Of a stretch of DNA of 64,000 bases, positions 17,228 to 28,849 are shown piece after piece. Source of the stretch: Diplonema papillatum. Lineage: Eukaryota; Euglenozoa; Diplonemea; Diplonemida; Diplonemidae. A program made the position numbers and the translations under genes. The stretch is taken from contig JAPJBO010000903.1 of assembly GCA_030068145.1 (NCBI GenBank), positions 28,446-92,445 of the forward strand, in the 5' to 3' direction. Positions within the stretch are counted from its first letter, which is position 1, and every line of letters begins with the position of its first letter. The notes beneath the pieces were generated by a model. That model had not been told where the DNA came from. It did no database searches and saw only the letters and a program-made list of their open reading frames with translations.

Positions 17228-20200
17228 CAGGGGACTTTAAAAGTTTGGGGTCCGAGCCAAAAACCCGGTTTGAGCCAAAAAACCGGTTTGGTTATGTAGG
17301 TCGGTGTATCACACTTGCATGCGGTGCTGCATCACGAGCGGGCTACTTTCTGCACTCTGTGTGGAGTTTTCCGCACTCTAGGCACTCTCGGTTTCCATGA
17401 TCCACATGAAGGAAGCAAAAAGAAGCACTGTGTTGGTCAGAAAAGCACATTTTTCTTTCAGAACAAAAGGTTGCAATAAGAAATGACAAAAAGGCGGAGA
17501 CGTAAAGAAACACCAGCTTCATACACCAGCTACTCTGTTTGTGTGTGTACAGAGACAAAAGTTCGATTGTCCAAAGCGCGTACGCGCACCAAGGCCTCCT
17601 TGTATGTTTTGAACGAGCAGTAACGGGTTGTTCGTGATCTTCCGTCCTCGTCGGGGTTTGCGGAGTGAGCCCTGAATGCCTCAACAACACACTCGAGGTC
17701 CTCGTCTTCCATCCCTTTGTCGTGGGAGAACGGTACTTCCAAGGTGGTGAACATTATGTCCTCCAATGTATCGTCGTACAGAGTGGCACGGAGACGGCTC
17801 TTGACAAGCTTCAGGAGCGAAAACAGCCTCTCTACACCGGCAGTCCCGATGGGAACTGTTGCTGCAATCAGCAGAAACTGTGTCGAAACTGGGTACAGTG
17901 ATCTGAGGTATGCGTCACCCAGAACGTTTGCAAGGACCTGATTGAAGTCGGTCCATCCCCGTGCCTGGATCAATGCAATCAGATCCTGTAGCTCGTCGTT
18001 AACGTCGTGTGCATTAGGCACGAGCGGAGACGTGGCGACGTACGCAACTTCATCCATGGAGAGACTCTGGGCTACTTTTAAGTGGTTCGCAAGCGGGGCG
18101 ATCTTGTCTTTGGACTTTTCGACCTCTCCGAAAAAACTCCCAGCGTGGATCAAACACGCAAAACCCACTTAGCTGTGGAGAGCTGACGAGGTCCTTCTTT
18201 ATTTCACCAACCAGTTTTGCCACAAACGGCTGACCTACTTCCTCATGAAAAGCTCGGGTAAAGGTCTCGTTCCGTGCCTCGCTGGGAGGGGTATCCAGCA
18301 AGTCGTTCACAGTTGAGTGCATCTGGCTGTAGGCGGCTGCTTCCGGAATTTCGGCTGCGCTTACTTGCGCGTGGTCACTGGCAAACTTCTCCAGAACCCT
18401 GCAGAAATACGATGACAGTACTGGAAGGTCGGCGTACGTCACGTTATCCCTCTGCAGCAGCTTCGAGAATCTTCGCAGTGTCGGGAGCAGGGTCTTCAGG
18501 AGAATGAATGTCGCCAAAATGGAAGCGGATGCAAGCACAGACTTCAAATGCCGTGCCGACTCAACCATATCACCCGCACCGTCGGCAATTATCTTGTTCA
18601 ACGTAAGTACCACTTCCCGGTGCAGTGTGAGCAAGTTCTTCGCGGCTTTTTCGTGGCTGATCCATCTTGTGGAGCCTGGTTGAACGAGCTCGAGGGTCTG
18701 CTGTGTATAGAAGCCGGCTAACGCTTCGCGGCATTTTTTGAAGTATTTCAGCCTCTCGTTGCCGTGACCCCGATAGATCAGAGAGTACACCTTTTCAAGT
18801 GCTTGATACGCCTGCTTTGTGACGTCGAAGCTGTCGGCCGTATGAACGCACACAAGGTTGAACCGGTGTGCCGAACACCATACGAAGAAGGCGTTCACAC
18901 ACCTTTCGCACCGCAGGCGAAGCTGCACCCCAGACAAGTGCCCCTTCATTGTGGAACACCCATCTGTGCAGACACAAGTGCACTTCGGCCAAGGAAATGC
19001 CCGTGTCATGTCCTTGAGGTGCCCCGGCAATCTTCTCCGCCGTTTTCCCTTCTTCTTTGTGGGGTCTGATGCCGCAGAACCGCGTGACAATGCGTGTTTC
19101 CTTGGGATCCCAACACTGAGCCAAAACAACGTACTGCTCTACCTTCGCAATGTCCTGCGCTTCATCAGTGAGGAACCCAACAAAAGAAGCCCGCGCTAAG
19201 GTTGCGTTTACCCTTGTGCGTCCGCGGTCACCTAGAATCTGCAGCAGCTCCCGGCTGATGCCCGAACCAGAAAGATTGCGCGCTCCTCTCATGTGATCCC
19301 GCACGCATTGATTGAGCAAGCACGAGAAATGAAGATGCGATTGTGATCCTCCCTGAACAGGGTTGTTCTCTTTGCACGCTGCGACCGTTGCCAGGATGTT
19401 GACGACAAGGTGCTGAGTCTTCAGGATGCTGTCGATGGTTTCGTTACGAAGCATCGCCGCTAAAGCAGCATTACCTTCGGCTCTCTGCAGGTTGCGCTCG
19501 CGTTCAATGAAGACTGGGTAGGCGGCCTTGTGCAGATGGGATTTGCTGTGTTCTGTCGCCTTTGCTGTGAGTCGGCCGCGTATGTCCGAGAAAGGCAGCG
19601 CTTGGTCGTAGAAAAGTTTGTCTTTTCCTGTGCAGCATGCACATGTGATGCCCGTGCTTGTGACCCGGATCCACGAGTGGGTGACAACGTTGCGGTTGAA
19701 GACCAGTTGTGTAGTACCGTCCGTCACTTCCGCCGGAAGCTCTACGACTGTCGGTGCCGCAATAACACCCGCGCCGCTGGTAACACGCCTTACCTCCGAA
19801 ACAGACATCGTTCGGTAAGGAATGGAGGGGTTTGGCAAACGACTGAATTGCCTGGGTGTTGTTTCTTGCCTTCTCGCCCTGCGGCCACCTGCACCACCCT
19901 CGCCCACTTCAGGTATCTCAATGTCGTCTTCGTCTACCTCGGCACAAATCTGTTCTTGAACCAGGCTGCTCAGTCGCTCATCCAACGCAGCAATCGCGGG
20001 TGGGTTCACGCTCGGCACCATTTGCATTACTGGTGGTTCCGGTTGTTGCTGTTGCTGTTGCTGTTGCTGCACCCATTCTGTGCCTTGTCGCACTGCTGCG
20101 TCCGTCAATGAAGACAGGAGCTGACGTTCTGCTGCAGGTTTGGCGTCGTCCTCTTCGATGAGGGTGTCGAATGCTTCGATCGCTTTCCTCAAGGTGTTGT

Positions 20201-20732
20201 TGGGAATGGTCTGCACGTTTTTCATCTCCCTGATCCTTGCTTGATAGCACAGGAAGTCGTGATACGAAGTTAAAGAACGAGGCCCCTTGGGCAAGGACTT
20301 CCACAGCTCCTTCCCCTCATCGTCCTTCTCTGCCCACTGTGCATAACCAGTGTGGTGGTTTTCGTGCAGTACACAGGTGTCTCGCACACTAGCCCGCCGA
20401 CGCTGAGCTGCTGGCAACCCGAACGCAGCCAGAATGTTTTGCGACCCCCGCCCATCTTCGACCCTGAGGCGCCTTGGGGGCATACTACCGTGATGAGCCC
20501 CCCACTCCCCCCCACTCCCCGTTTTTCCCCCTTTTTAGGTTAAGCTGTTTTTTGAGGGCTTATTTGTACGCTATTACAGGCAGGTACGTTCATTACTACT
20601 ATAGTACTACTACACAGTGAAGGTGGTAAAACTTTGAAATCGGTCTATAAGATTTTTTTTTTTTCCCCTCAAAAACTCAAACCGGTTTATTCGGTTTGTC
20701 AAACCGATAAACCGGTATTTTAAAGTCCCCTG
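17228..20732 (-). mobile_element. hAT transposon hAT-1, 3,505 bp
   Basis: Terminal inverted repeats CAGGGGACTTTAAAA at 17,228-17,242 and 20,718-20,732 are perfect over 15 bp. The 8-bp target duplication CCGGAATC sits at 17,220-17,227 and 20,733-20,740. Both subterminal regions carry ACCGGTTT motifs. The interior encodes a hAT transposase on the minus strand. Confidence 0.95.
17530..20483 (-). pseudogene. hAT-1 transposase, broken by two frameshifts
   Basis: Reading from 20,483: a Gln-rich N-terminal region (QQQQQQQQQ), then a BED/TTF-like finger (ITCACCTGKDKLFYDQALPF with two His in HSKSHLHK). The RNase-H-fold core has CVCTDGCSTMKGHLSGVQLR (catalytic Asp) and VWCSAHRFNLV. The C-terminal dimerisation block is PIGTAGVERLFSLLKLVKSR. 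The frame shifts near 19,022 in a GGGG run and near 18,126 in a TTTTTT run; otherwise it is continuous over ~950 residues. It resembles the ZNF862/KIAA1586-like hAT group. Two homopolymer indels in an otherwise intact gene could be sequencing errors or recent decay. Confidence 0.85.
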
Positions 20733-20740
20733 CCGGAATC
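20733..20740. repeat. hAT-1 target-site duplication, right
   Basis: CCGGAATC, directly after the right inverted repeat. Confidence 0.9.
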
Positions 20741-20784
20741 CCTAAAAACCCGCATTTCGGAAAGTTTTTGTCCTACATTTTTCC

Positions 20785-21345
20785 CAGGGCATTTTGACCA
20801 TTTCACCTTAGAGCCTCCGCCTGCTCACCCCATATGGTAAATGCACGACTGTGAGCTTTTTTTATCAAATTTTATCAAGCTTATTTCTTGATTTTTCTCG
20901 TCTTGCTCTCCGCTTGTTGTGGAAGCTGCAATATTGAAGATTCCATCCTTGGATGGCGTGATTACCGTGGGCCTGGACCCTATCTGGACCCTAGCGCTAA
21001 CCCGGGGCCCGGGGCCCGGGGCCCGGGCCCTGGAGGCCCTGGATTTACAGGTACCCTTGCCCCCCCCCCTCCTGGTGCAACCCACTGTGGACCTACTGTG
21101 GGACCCACCTTAGCTAAATTCTCTAAGGTGAAATGGTGGAAAATAGTGGGTCAAAAAATTTTTTTTCGAGTGCTTTTTTGGGAGGATTTGGGCCAAAAAA
21201 AATTTTTTTTTTCTTGGTCGCTGCTGAGGAAACCACCTTAGAGCGGTCACCACCCTGCTGCACACAGGCCCTGGAGGGGGGGGGGGGGGGGGGGGGGCAG
21301 GGTGTTTATTAAGATTTGGCCTAACCCGTAACATGTAACAAGTGC
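20785..21345. repeat. Inverted-repeat and G-run spacer
   Basis: ACCATTTCACCTTAGAG near 20,800 is inverted as CTCTAAGGTGAAATGG near 21,120. A GGGCCCGGGGCCCGGG block (~21,000) and a G22 run (~21,276) follow. No gene was seen. Confidence 0.55.
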
Positions 21346-21809
21346 GGGTGGTGGGGGGGGGGGGGGACCCCCCCCCCCCCCTCCTGCATGGCTGGCAGGT
21401 CACCCGGTGTCAAGCGACCGACTCCGCAACTGCCGCTGGCCAGGTCAGGCTGGCACGAAGGAGTTACGGAGGGCGGCAGCTTGGGCAATGCCGACTTTGC
21501 GGAGGCATTCAACGGACGACGATCTGTCGCAGTGGACACAAGGAGCTGAGCCCTGCGCTCCTTCCCAAAAACGCCAAGCAGCTCCTTTCGCTTCGCTGCG
21601 AGGTTATCCTTACCCTAATCTTGGCATCCGCGGAGTGCCCGTCCCGCGAGCGCTGTTCCAGAAACGGGCTAAAAAAACAAGAGTCGAGGGCCGAGGAAAC
21701 CTTTCGGTATTTAGTATGTACACTAAAACAAGGATTAATCATCTCTGCTCTCGGTAGCTATTTATTCCCGCAGGGAGCCTGAGATACAGTAAATACACAA
21801 CAACAAACA

Positions 21810-22267
21810 TGACGGATGCCGCCTTCTTCATTGAAGCTGTTGCAGACGGCACGTTTGGAGAGTGCGTTGAATGGAGTGAGGAAAGGGTGCTTGCTCGTAT
21901 CCGCGACTTGCGTGGTTCGCAAACACAGGACGCGCAAGCCTTTCAGGCTGAGCTTGCTGCCGCAAGCAACCCAAACTTGGGAATTAGCTCCAACAATGAA
22001 GGAGTGAAATTCTGTGTGTGGCACGACAAAGGAGTTACGGAGGACGGCAGCTTGGGCAATGCCGACGTTGCGGAGGCATTCAACGGACGACGATCTGCCG
22101 CAGTGGACACAAGGAAGGATGGGATAAGCACTCGCGTGGTGTACCAGCAAGCTGCCACAGCACGTGCAGTGGACCGGAGAGGTCTTCACGGAACAGGAGG
22201 GGGATTTCCACTTTGGCATACCAAATCATCAAAAGGCCGGTTGTTCCTTCATGCGAAGCCTTCGTGA
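21810..22267 (+). CDS. ORF of hAT-2, unknown
   Basis: 152 codons from ATG 21,810, preceded by an A-rich leader (ACACAACAACAAAC). It begins MTDAAFFIEAVADGTFGECV. It includes VTEDGSLGNADVAEAFNGR, the same peptide that the plus strand of both inverted arms would encode (VTEGGSLGNADFAEAFNGR). No domain was recognised. It may be the N-terminal part of the hAT-2 transposase now inverted relative to the rest, or a second element gene. The stop lies only 4 bases from the stop of the convergent transposase. Confidence 0.5.
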
Positions 22268-22271
22268 GTGC

Positions 22272-24236
22272 CTACTTCCGTGCGCGTTTTGGTGCCGGTT
22301 CGTGCATGCTGTCAAGCAGGCGGGCAGAAACCTTTGCTGCTGGCTTCAAGCGCACGGGTAACGGCAGTTTAGCCCCCGGCTCCGATGGTCGAGATGGGAC
22401 CTGGCGCTCTACACTTGCCTCCGTGGATGTTGAACTGGAAGCTGAAGATGTCGTCGAGCCAGAAGAGGAGGACCGTGAAGAGGAGGACGACTGCGACGAC
22501 ACCGAAGATGAAGGCAGTGATGCATTCGGTGAATCCGAAGACTCGGATGCATTCGCGAAGGACATCGCCGACCACGTTTCGTTCCCTGACCACGGCGCGA
22601 AAGACGGTACAACGCTACACCCCGAGTACTCAGTGCGCATATCCCCGTTAACCTGCTCGAATGCGTCGGCTCTATCCGTCTTCTTCTTTCCACCAGTCTT
22701 CCCCCCATGACGACGATTCTTCCGAGAGTGCCATATCTTGGCGCCGAGAGTGCAGGTTTCGCTTACTTCTTCATCGGTCATTCCTTTACCCTGTTCAGCG
22801 AGAATGAGTTCGTTGCTCAGAGTCTCCACCACCAAATGGGGCCGATTGCAACCCACGCGTTGTTTGGCCTTGCTGAAAAACGACTCAGCTACGTTGCTGT
22901 TGTAGCGACTATGTGTGTGGACCAGCGCCAACACGTCAATGGCTCTCTGGTTGCCTTGTTCTTTTAGGGTTGCGAATACTCCGGTCCAGGCGTTCCACCC
23001 CAAGTCCTTGAACTGAACGGCAAGAATTTTTATGTCTTGCCAGTCCTTCTGTACGGAGCTCGCTTCAAACCTCCCGACGAAAGCAGCCAAATAGGCGTAC
23101 TCTTCGTTACCGTACGCCTTCAAGTCGGCTCCGGAGAGCACCTGCATTTTTTGTACGTCAAGAATGAGAGAGAGAGCTACGGCGTGGTCATCCTTCTTTA
23201 TCTTTTCCTCGACGGCTTCGAGCGCCTTCGCGACCTTCGCCAAGCGACGTTTGTTTTCGTTGCCATCGGTCATCCCTTCGATGGCCATACGAGCTCGGCT
23301 CAACCGAAACTGCAAATGCAGAACGGTGGGCTCTTGATGCTGCGAGGCCAGCGAGATATTGCGCAACATCCTTAGTACAGGGTACCACTGCTGGAACTGC
23401 TGAGCCCTGCGCTCCTTCCCAAAAACGCCAAGCAGCTCCTTTCGCTTCGCTGCGAGGTTATCCTTACCCTTCTTGGCATCCGCGGAGTGCCAGTCCCGCG
23501 AGCGCTGTTCCAGAAACATCTTCCAGAGTGGCCACAATGCAGCGGCCTTCTCCCACAGACGAAAGGTTTTTGGCAACCACCGAATAGAGCAATGGAGGGA
23601 TGGTTTGGGACCCGCAGCAAAGCCTTGCAGCTTAGCGAAACGCCTGAGTCGGCGATAAAGCTTTCCGGACGTTCGCAAGTTCGCCTCCATCGTAAGAATT
23701 GCTTCCGTGATTTCTTCAACAACGGATGAATCGAAGGCTCGCTCAAGTTCGGTCTCCAGTCGGTGCGAAAAGTCCGGAACACGGGCACACTGAGGGTTGA
23801 AATCTTTCTTCAACAAACCGTATACCCCTGTGATGTGCCCCGCTAGATTCGATCCCGAATCACTGCAGGTTGCCGTTATCTGCTGTGCCGCAACGCCGAA
23901 ATCTGCAAGCATCGCACGAGACTTCAAGAAGATGGTGTTGCCATCTGTATCGTCGGAAGCCTCGAACCCCACGAGTCCCAAGGCAGTTTCTTTAACTGCG
24001 CACAACGATGAGACGAAGTAGCGTAGGATAACTACATACACCTCCATCTGCATTGCGTGCTTCAGTGTCGTTCCGTCCAAGATCAGCACAAAGGAGCTCG
24101 ATACACTTAGTTCCTTGGCGATGCGCACTTGTGCGATGGAAGCCCAGATGCCCACCATTTCCGAGACGTGTGAAGTGGTGTTGTACTTCTTGGGTATATC
24201 AATACCCCGCAATCGGTCGGCTCTTATCTGCCGCAC
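22272..24236 (-). CDS. hAT-like transposase of hAT-2
   Basis: About 650 codons without interruption. The core shows SSSFVLILDGTTLKHAMQME (catalytic Asp region), TCSDSGSNLAGHITGVYGLL (second acidic site) and YNSNVAESFFSKAKQRVGCN, which is equivalent to the hAT C-terminal ERLFS block that carries the catalytic Glu. The C-terminus is an acidic/Ser-rich tail ending KRARK. The frame stays open to 24,371, but that part is antisense to the arm-encoded peptide, so the true start is probably lower or lost. Function: cut-and-paste transposition. Intact residues suggest a recently active copy. Confidence 0.7.
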   Translation of the reverse strand: MRQIRADRLRGIDIPKKYNTTSHVSEMVGIWASIAQVRIAKELSVSSSFVLILDGTTLKHAMQMEVYVVILRYFVSSLCAVKETALGLVGFEASDDTDGNTIFLKSRAMLADFGVAAQQITATCSDSGSNLAGHITGVYGLLKKDFNPQCARVPDFSHRLETELERAFDSSVVEEITEAILTMEANLRTSGKLYRRLRRFAKLQGFAAGPKPSLHCSIRWLPKTFRLWEKAAALWPLWKMFLEQRSRDWHSADAKKGKDNLAAKRKELLGVFGKERRAQQFQQWYPVLRMLRNISLASQHQEPTVLHLQFRLSRARMAIEGMTDGNENKRRLAKVAKALEAVEEKIKKDDHAVALSLILDVQKMQVLSGADLKAYGNEEYAYLAAFVGRFEASSVQKDWQDIKILAVQFKDLGWNAWTGVFATLKEQGNQRAIDVLALVHTHSRYNSNVAESFFSKAKQRVGCNRPHLVVETLSNELILAEQGKGMTDEEVSETCTLGAKIWHSRKNRRHGGKTGGKKKTDRADAFEQVNGDMRTEYSGCSVVPSFAPWSGNETWSAMSFANASESSDSPNASLPSSSVSSQSSSSSRSSSSGSTTSSASSSTSTEASVERQVPSRPSEPGAKLPLPVRLKPAAKVSARLLDSMHEPAPKRARK

Positions 24237-24401
24237 GGAACTTCTGTGAGACACTCCTTCCGTTGAATGCCTCCGCAAAGTCGGCATTGCCCAAGCTGCC
24301 GCCCTCCGTAACTCCTTTGTCGTGCCAGCCTGACCTGGCCAGCGGCAGTTGGGGAGTCGGTCGCTTGACACCGGGTGACCTGCCAGCCATGCAGGAGGGG
24401 G

Positions 24402-25066
24402 GGGGTTTGCAAGAACGTGCTTGGAATGGGTATGTGCTCAACACCGCACTGGTCCCGTCTGCGCCGTGTTTCGGTCCTTTAAGCCACGGACACATAAGGC
24501 GGACCATCATCAGCGTGGAACCTGAGTGTCTGCAGACAGGACTGCGGTGTGAGTCTGGTTTGTCAGGCGGCTGTTCGTAGCTCGTCACAGCCAGGACCAC
24601 CCGTGCTACTAGAGCACAGGCGAATCCGTCACGGGGAGAAGGCCCCTACAACCGTGTCTGAGCAATCAGTTAAAAAACTCAGGGCACTCGCCCTGATTGT
24701 GACTGCGACTCGCTAGGCAGCACTGACTTGTCTTCTTTTTACGGTGGCAATCTGCGAAGTAAACTCTGCAGAGCACAGTGGACATGGGGTTGCCGTGTGC
24801 AGCACCAATGGTTGAAGTACCAAAAGGAAAAAGAGTGCGAGGAAGTAATCCTGCGTGCTGAGGGCAGCAAGTCGCGTTACGCGAAGTACCCTACTGGAAT
24901 GGGGGGATTGCAAGAACGTGCTTGGAATGGGTATGTGCTCAACACCGCACTGGTCCCGTCTGCGCCGTGTTTCGGTCCTTTAAGCCACGGACACATAAGG
25001 CGGACCATCATCAGCGTGGAACCTGAGTGTCTGCAGACAGGACTGCGGTGTGAGTCTGCCAAAAGG
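24402..25066 (+). repeat. Repeat R10, second block
   Basis: Same 498-bp unit as 14,277-14,958, beginning after a G run and ending at CTGCCAAAAGGGGGGG. It abuts the right arm of hAT-2. Confidence 0.85.
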
Positions 25067-25079
25067 GGGGGGGGACTTG

Positions 25080-25564
25080 TCTGTGGTGCAAAGCTTTATG
25101 ATGACCCGTGACGTTGGTGTCGATGCCTGCTCGTGATTGTCGAATGCCTGCTGCCTCATTTCCGGGGTCACGTTCGTTGGTCGCCCACCTCTTGCCACCT
25201 CTTCCCCCTTCTGTCTGTTGGCCCACAGCTTATCCCCAACTTTCATGCCCACTACCGCGTACCGCTGCCTCACCCATTCCAAACCCTGCACGATCTTGCG
25301 CCGTGTAAGCTCGTGCGTGATGCTGTTGAACATTTCAGGACATGAACCGGACACCTCACGCTAGATTCGGGCCTTCTCAGTCTCTGTACACAGAGATACA
25401 ATAAACCTGATCGGGTCAGCTAAGGCTCTCGTCGCTTTGAAGCGTCTCTTCATGGTGCCCGATGACCTATCGTACTTCGTATACACGTCTTGCCTCGCGA
25501 ATTCTTCAACCGATGTTTCGACAACATCAGCTCCTTTGGAGGGTGGGTGCTGCGTCAAAGTCAT
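25080..25564 (-). pseudogene. Degenerate ORF, possible transposase N-terminus
   Basis: A single minus-strand frame interrupted by one TAG near 25,361. It reads MTLTQHPPSKGADVVETSVE onward. After the stop it continues with ITHELTRRKIVQGLEWVRQR and GRPTNVTPEMRQQAFDNHEQ; the GRP...VTPE phrase recalls transposase helix-turn-helix regions. It ends at the G run of the R10 block, so it may be a gene cut by that insertion. Function is not established. Confidence 0.4.
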
Positions 25565-25749
25565 TGTACAGGCGTTACCCTACCTGGGGCCTCAAAATCC
25601 AGAAAAACAGCGTTTTGTGCTCAAAAAAAGGCTTACGAGCGCGAAATCGGCTCGCAAACATAGTTTTTGGGGGGGTGTAGGTCCTATACCCCACTTGCCC
25701 AGTATCTTACTATGCCAGAAAACATCTGCCCAAACCCCCCCCCAGGGCT

Positions 25750-27130
25750 AAGTTGGATGGAAACGCCGTTTCTTTTAGTTTTTTCGAAATAAGGAAACGG
25801 AAACGGAAACGGAAACGTTTCCGTTTCTTTTAAAAGAAACGCCGGAAGGCTCTTCATGCTGAGGGGTCCTATAAGATACCACTTCACGGGTCCTTCTGTG
25901 TGTCCGTCGGGTGTCCGTTTCCAGCCAAATTTTGGCTTTCCTTTCAGAGGGCGGGATCACCTTCTTCTTTTGATCTACCAGCGGGCACTTCTCTTCCTCC
26001 GTCTTCTGGCGGGCTCTCTGACTCTTCAGGGCCCTTCCTGGGCTGTTCTTCGACTTGGCTCGGCCCCTTCTTGTGTGTCGTCGCGGTCTCGTTTGTGCAG
26101 AGCAGTCGCCGGTGCTCACCGCTTTCTTTCGTCGGCGATCTGACATGAGCAAATAGGTAACCACAAGCTAATGATGCAGAATGTCGTCACATGTGGATGT
26201 TTTCTGACACCAGATTCCACCCTTCTGTGCCTACCACTTCGTCTTCTGCTGCTTCCAACCCACGAGTGGGGCTTGTTGTATCTGCCGTCCTCTTCTGCAT
26301 TGTTGGTGGTTTCTTCCTGCCGTCGTTGTCTATGCTCCGACAACACCGCCCCTTCCGGTGACGGTTGCCACCCGTCGTCGTATGCAAGGTGCACTGTGGC
26401 AAGCGATGTTACGCACACGTTACTGCGTGGCCATCGCTTTTCTGGCGGGTTCAACATTGCCCCGGCATACGTGTGCTCTCAGCTTTCCTGCTGTACCGTG
26501 AAGCAGATGCACGTCGCGAGCAGAGCGGCTAACCGTGTGAAGCACTGTTCGCGCGGCACAATATACCATTTCGCATTTTGGAAACAGCGTTGGATGAAAG
26601 AAGCTTGATGACGTGACGCTGCTTGAAAAGACCGTTCCTTGGATTGTATTTTGCTGATTGCACTCCCTCTTTGTCTTACACCGCCGAAAGACCCCGGTCT
26701 TGTAGCCTGTGGCGCTGAACGATCGTATCTGTAGAGTCTATTATTGGAAGCGGATGTGCTTTCCCGATCGTCTTCAGCGCGTTGACCAACAGCCTCGCAT
26801 AACAGAGCATCGTCGCCACAACAGCCATTGGTGTAAAGAGCTGCAGACCTCAAAGTCAGCACAACCGGACGCGTGTGGTTGCGTCTGCTCCACGCGGTCG
26901 CAACTCTTATGCTTCTTTCCTCCCTCTTTTCGGAGCCTCCTTGTCCATGGTTTCCCGCTGGATTGCGGGGTCCGCCGTTCGGAACACATTTCCGGTCGGA
27001 CCTTCAGCCAGTATACTAGTGGCATACCAGCCGTTTCTTTTGAAAAGAAACGGCGTTTCCATCCACCGCCAAAAAGAAGGAAACGGAAACGGAAACGGAA
27101 ACGGAAACGTTTCCAACGTTTCCATCCTAC
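25750..27130. mobile_element. Element bounded by inverted GGATGGAAACG and (GGAAAC)n
   Basis: The left end reads GGATGGAAACGCCGTTTCTT with (GGAAAC)4. The right end carries the same phrases inverted near 27,030-27,130. The interior has an unassigned basic minus-strand frame (25,775-26,164). No transposase was recognised. Confidence 0.5.
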
Positions 27131-27262
27131 ATAGCCCCAGGGGTGGCCCTAAGCGGCCAGATTGCGGAGTCGTTGGCAGAATCTGACCTGACCCCCCCCA
27201 CCCCCCCCCCTATATACAGGCTATTTTCACTGTGGAGGGGGGACACTACCTGTCACTCTAAG

Positions 27263-27312
27263 GTGGTCACAATGACCGCAACATTGCGGTCAATGACCGC
27301 AAGGTTGCTGTC
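27263..27312. repeat. TGACCGCAA palindromic repeats, short copy
   Basis: CAATGACCGCAACATTGCGG and one more unit, next to C runs. Related to the longer array at 30,958-31,115. Confidence 0.65.
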
Positions 27313-27689
27313 ATTGAACGTATCCTGTGGTAAGCCACAAGGATTCCTGCCTTTTTGGGTTGAAAATCACCCGGTCTCGGTCTCTCTCTTTTCTGGTAAA
27401 CGTGCTTCTGCGTTTCGGGGGTCAGAAACGCTGGTTGGAGAAAAGGTATGTTGGGTGTCACATACAGGGCTTTTTGGTGGGATTTCTGAGGTCACACTCA
27501 CACGGTGTGCTCCAGCACCGGGTGAACTGTGCAGTCCATTTTGCGGGTGTCACACCTGCACCTGTGTAAAGTTTAGATGGCTTCGAAGTTGTAGACGTTG
27601 GAGTGCCGCGGTCTTGACCAGGACTCGCCTGGCCGCTCGCGCTCCGATCTGTGCCAAGCAGTCAGGGCGCGAGCGGAGGCACCAAATTT

Positions 27690-27965
27690 ATGGCCTCATA
27701 CGTCAAGAACCTTGTGCGCCCTGGACGCCCGCATACTCGAGGTTCTAAGCAGCGCCAGAAACTCGCCCAGAATCTGGGGAGCAGCGCCGTGGTCATGGAC
27801 GGCATCGAAGATCGTCCTGAACTCCTTCACGCCCGGCGGCTTCGCCCGCCGTGGGTCCGGCGACTCCTCCTGAGGACAGCCATCATCCTACTCACGCTCT
27901 TTCATTGAGCGGGTCGTCGAGGACACACGCCGCCGCTTTGTTCTCCGCCAGCACGGACGCCATGA
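27690..27965 (-). pseudogene. Eroded coding fragment, unrecognised
   Basis: The minus strand encodes MASVLAENKAAACVLDDPLN, then after a one-base shift and a TAG, GVKEFRTIFDAVHDHGAAPQ and LGEFLALLRTSSMRASRAHK, ending in TGA at 27,692-27,690. It is protein-like in composition but matches nothing I recognise. It lies inside gene-B intron 1, on the same strand. It is more likely a decayed mobile-element gene than a host exon. Confidence 0.4.
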
Positions 27966-28389
27966 TGTTTAGGGGCACCCCATAGGCCCATTGTCGCCCA
28001 TCAGCAACAGGCGACCACCGCCACCGTAGGGCCCGACGCCCATGCCTCGACACTTGGGCCTGTGTCCGTAGCTCTCGGAGCAGGGAGCCCCGGGGCTGGT
28101 CGGTGCCCGGGGCTCAGCCCCGGAGCGCTCCAGGAGCCCGACAGGGACGGGCATAGAACACACTTTCTACTGTTTTCCAGGTAGATCCGTTCACAGCCGC
28201 GAGCGAGGCGACTCCTCGACTCGTCTGTGGGAGAGCGGCAGAAGAGGATAAAGGCCTCCCAGAGCTTGTATTTCCCAGCACCTTTCTTTCTTGTCCTGCT
28301 CATCCGCACCCAGTTCACTTTAAGAAGTCGGCCGTTGTCGGAGGAGACCCGTGGCTCGTACCGGAAGGGATTTCCCGACACGAAAAGTG

Positions 28390-28835
28390 GGGTGAGCGGA
28401 AAAAAGTGTGCCGAGCACCGGATGACGCAGTGCACCACATGTAAGACGACAACGGAATGCTGTCGCAACCATCACCACCGATGTCTCGACCATGAGATGC
28501 CGACGTGCGACAGCTGCAAGAAACACGCCGACCTGAGGAGTAGGAGACGCGGGCACTGCTGCAGGAAAGGGCACCACCGGGCGGCCGTGGCGAGAGGAGA
28601 AGAATCAACGACGAAGAAGAGGAAAGCGGAGCCGGAGGGCCCCGCGTCAGCGCCGAGACAGGCGAAGCGTGAGAGCGTGGTGCTCGTTCTGCCGGAAGCA
28701 GCGGAAGGCGAGCGAGGACCCGCAACATCGACATCGACTTCAGCAGCGAAGGTCGGGAAGACGGCGCTTTCTTCGGGCTTCGGACCAGGAGACCCGACGG
28801 GGGCGTGGCTCTGTATTGGTGGCGCCTGGGCAGGT
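28390..28835 (+). pseudogene. LINE C-terminal fragment, Cys-His repeats and basic tail
   Basis: Encodes CAEHRMTQCTTCKTTTECC-RNHHH, then CLDHEMPTCDSCKK...HCCRKGHH, and a Lys/Arg-rich tail. These are the same CxxH-CxxC-CC-HH repeats as in the LINEs at 31,741 and 45,809. RT and upstream domains are missing. The fragment runs directly into an RT fragment of another class. Confidence 0.7.
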
Positions 28836-28849
28836 CGTTTTCTATGATT

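Larger units (their letters stand above)
21381..24397 (-). mobile_element. hAT-like element hAT-2 with ~150-bp inverted arms
   Basis: Bases 21,381-21,535 and 24,256-24,397 are near-perfect inverted copies (GGTCACCCGGTGTCAAGCGA side outward). They are bounded outward by a C run and a G run. Between them lie a plus-strand ORF and a convergent minus-strand transposase. A third partial copy of the arm sequence is at 22,018-22,125, and a direct copy of ~70 transposase bases is at 21,547-21,617. Rearranged or fold-back in nature. Confidence 0.7.
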
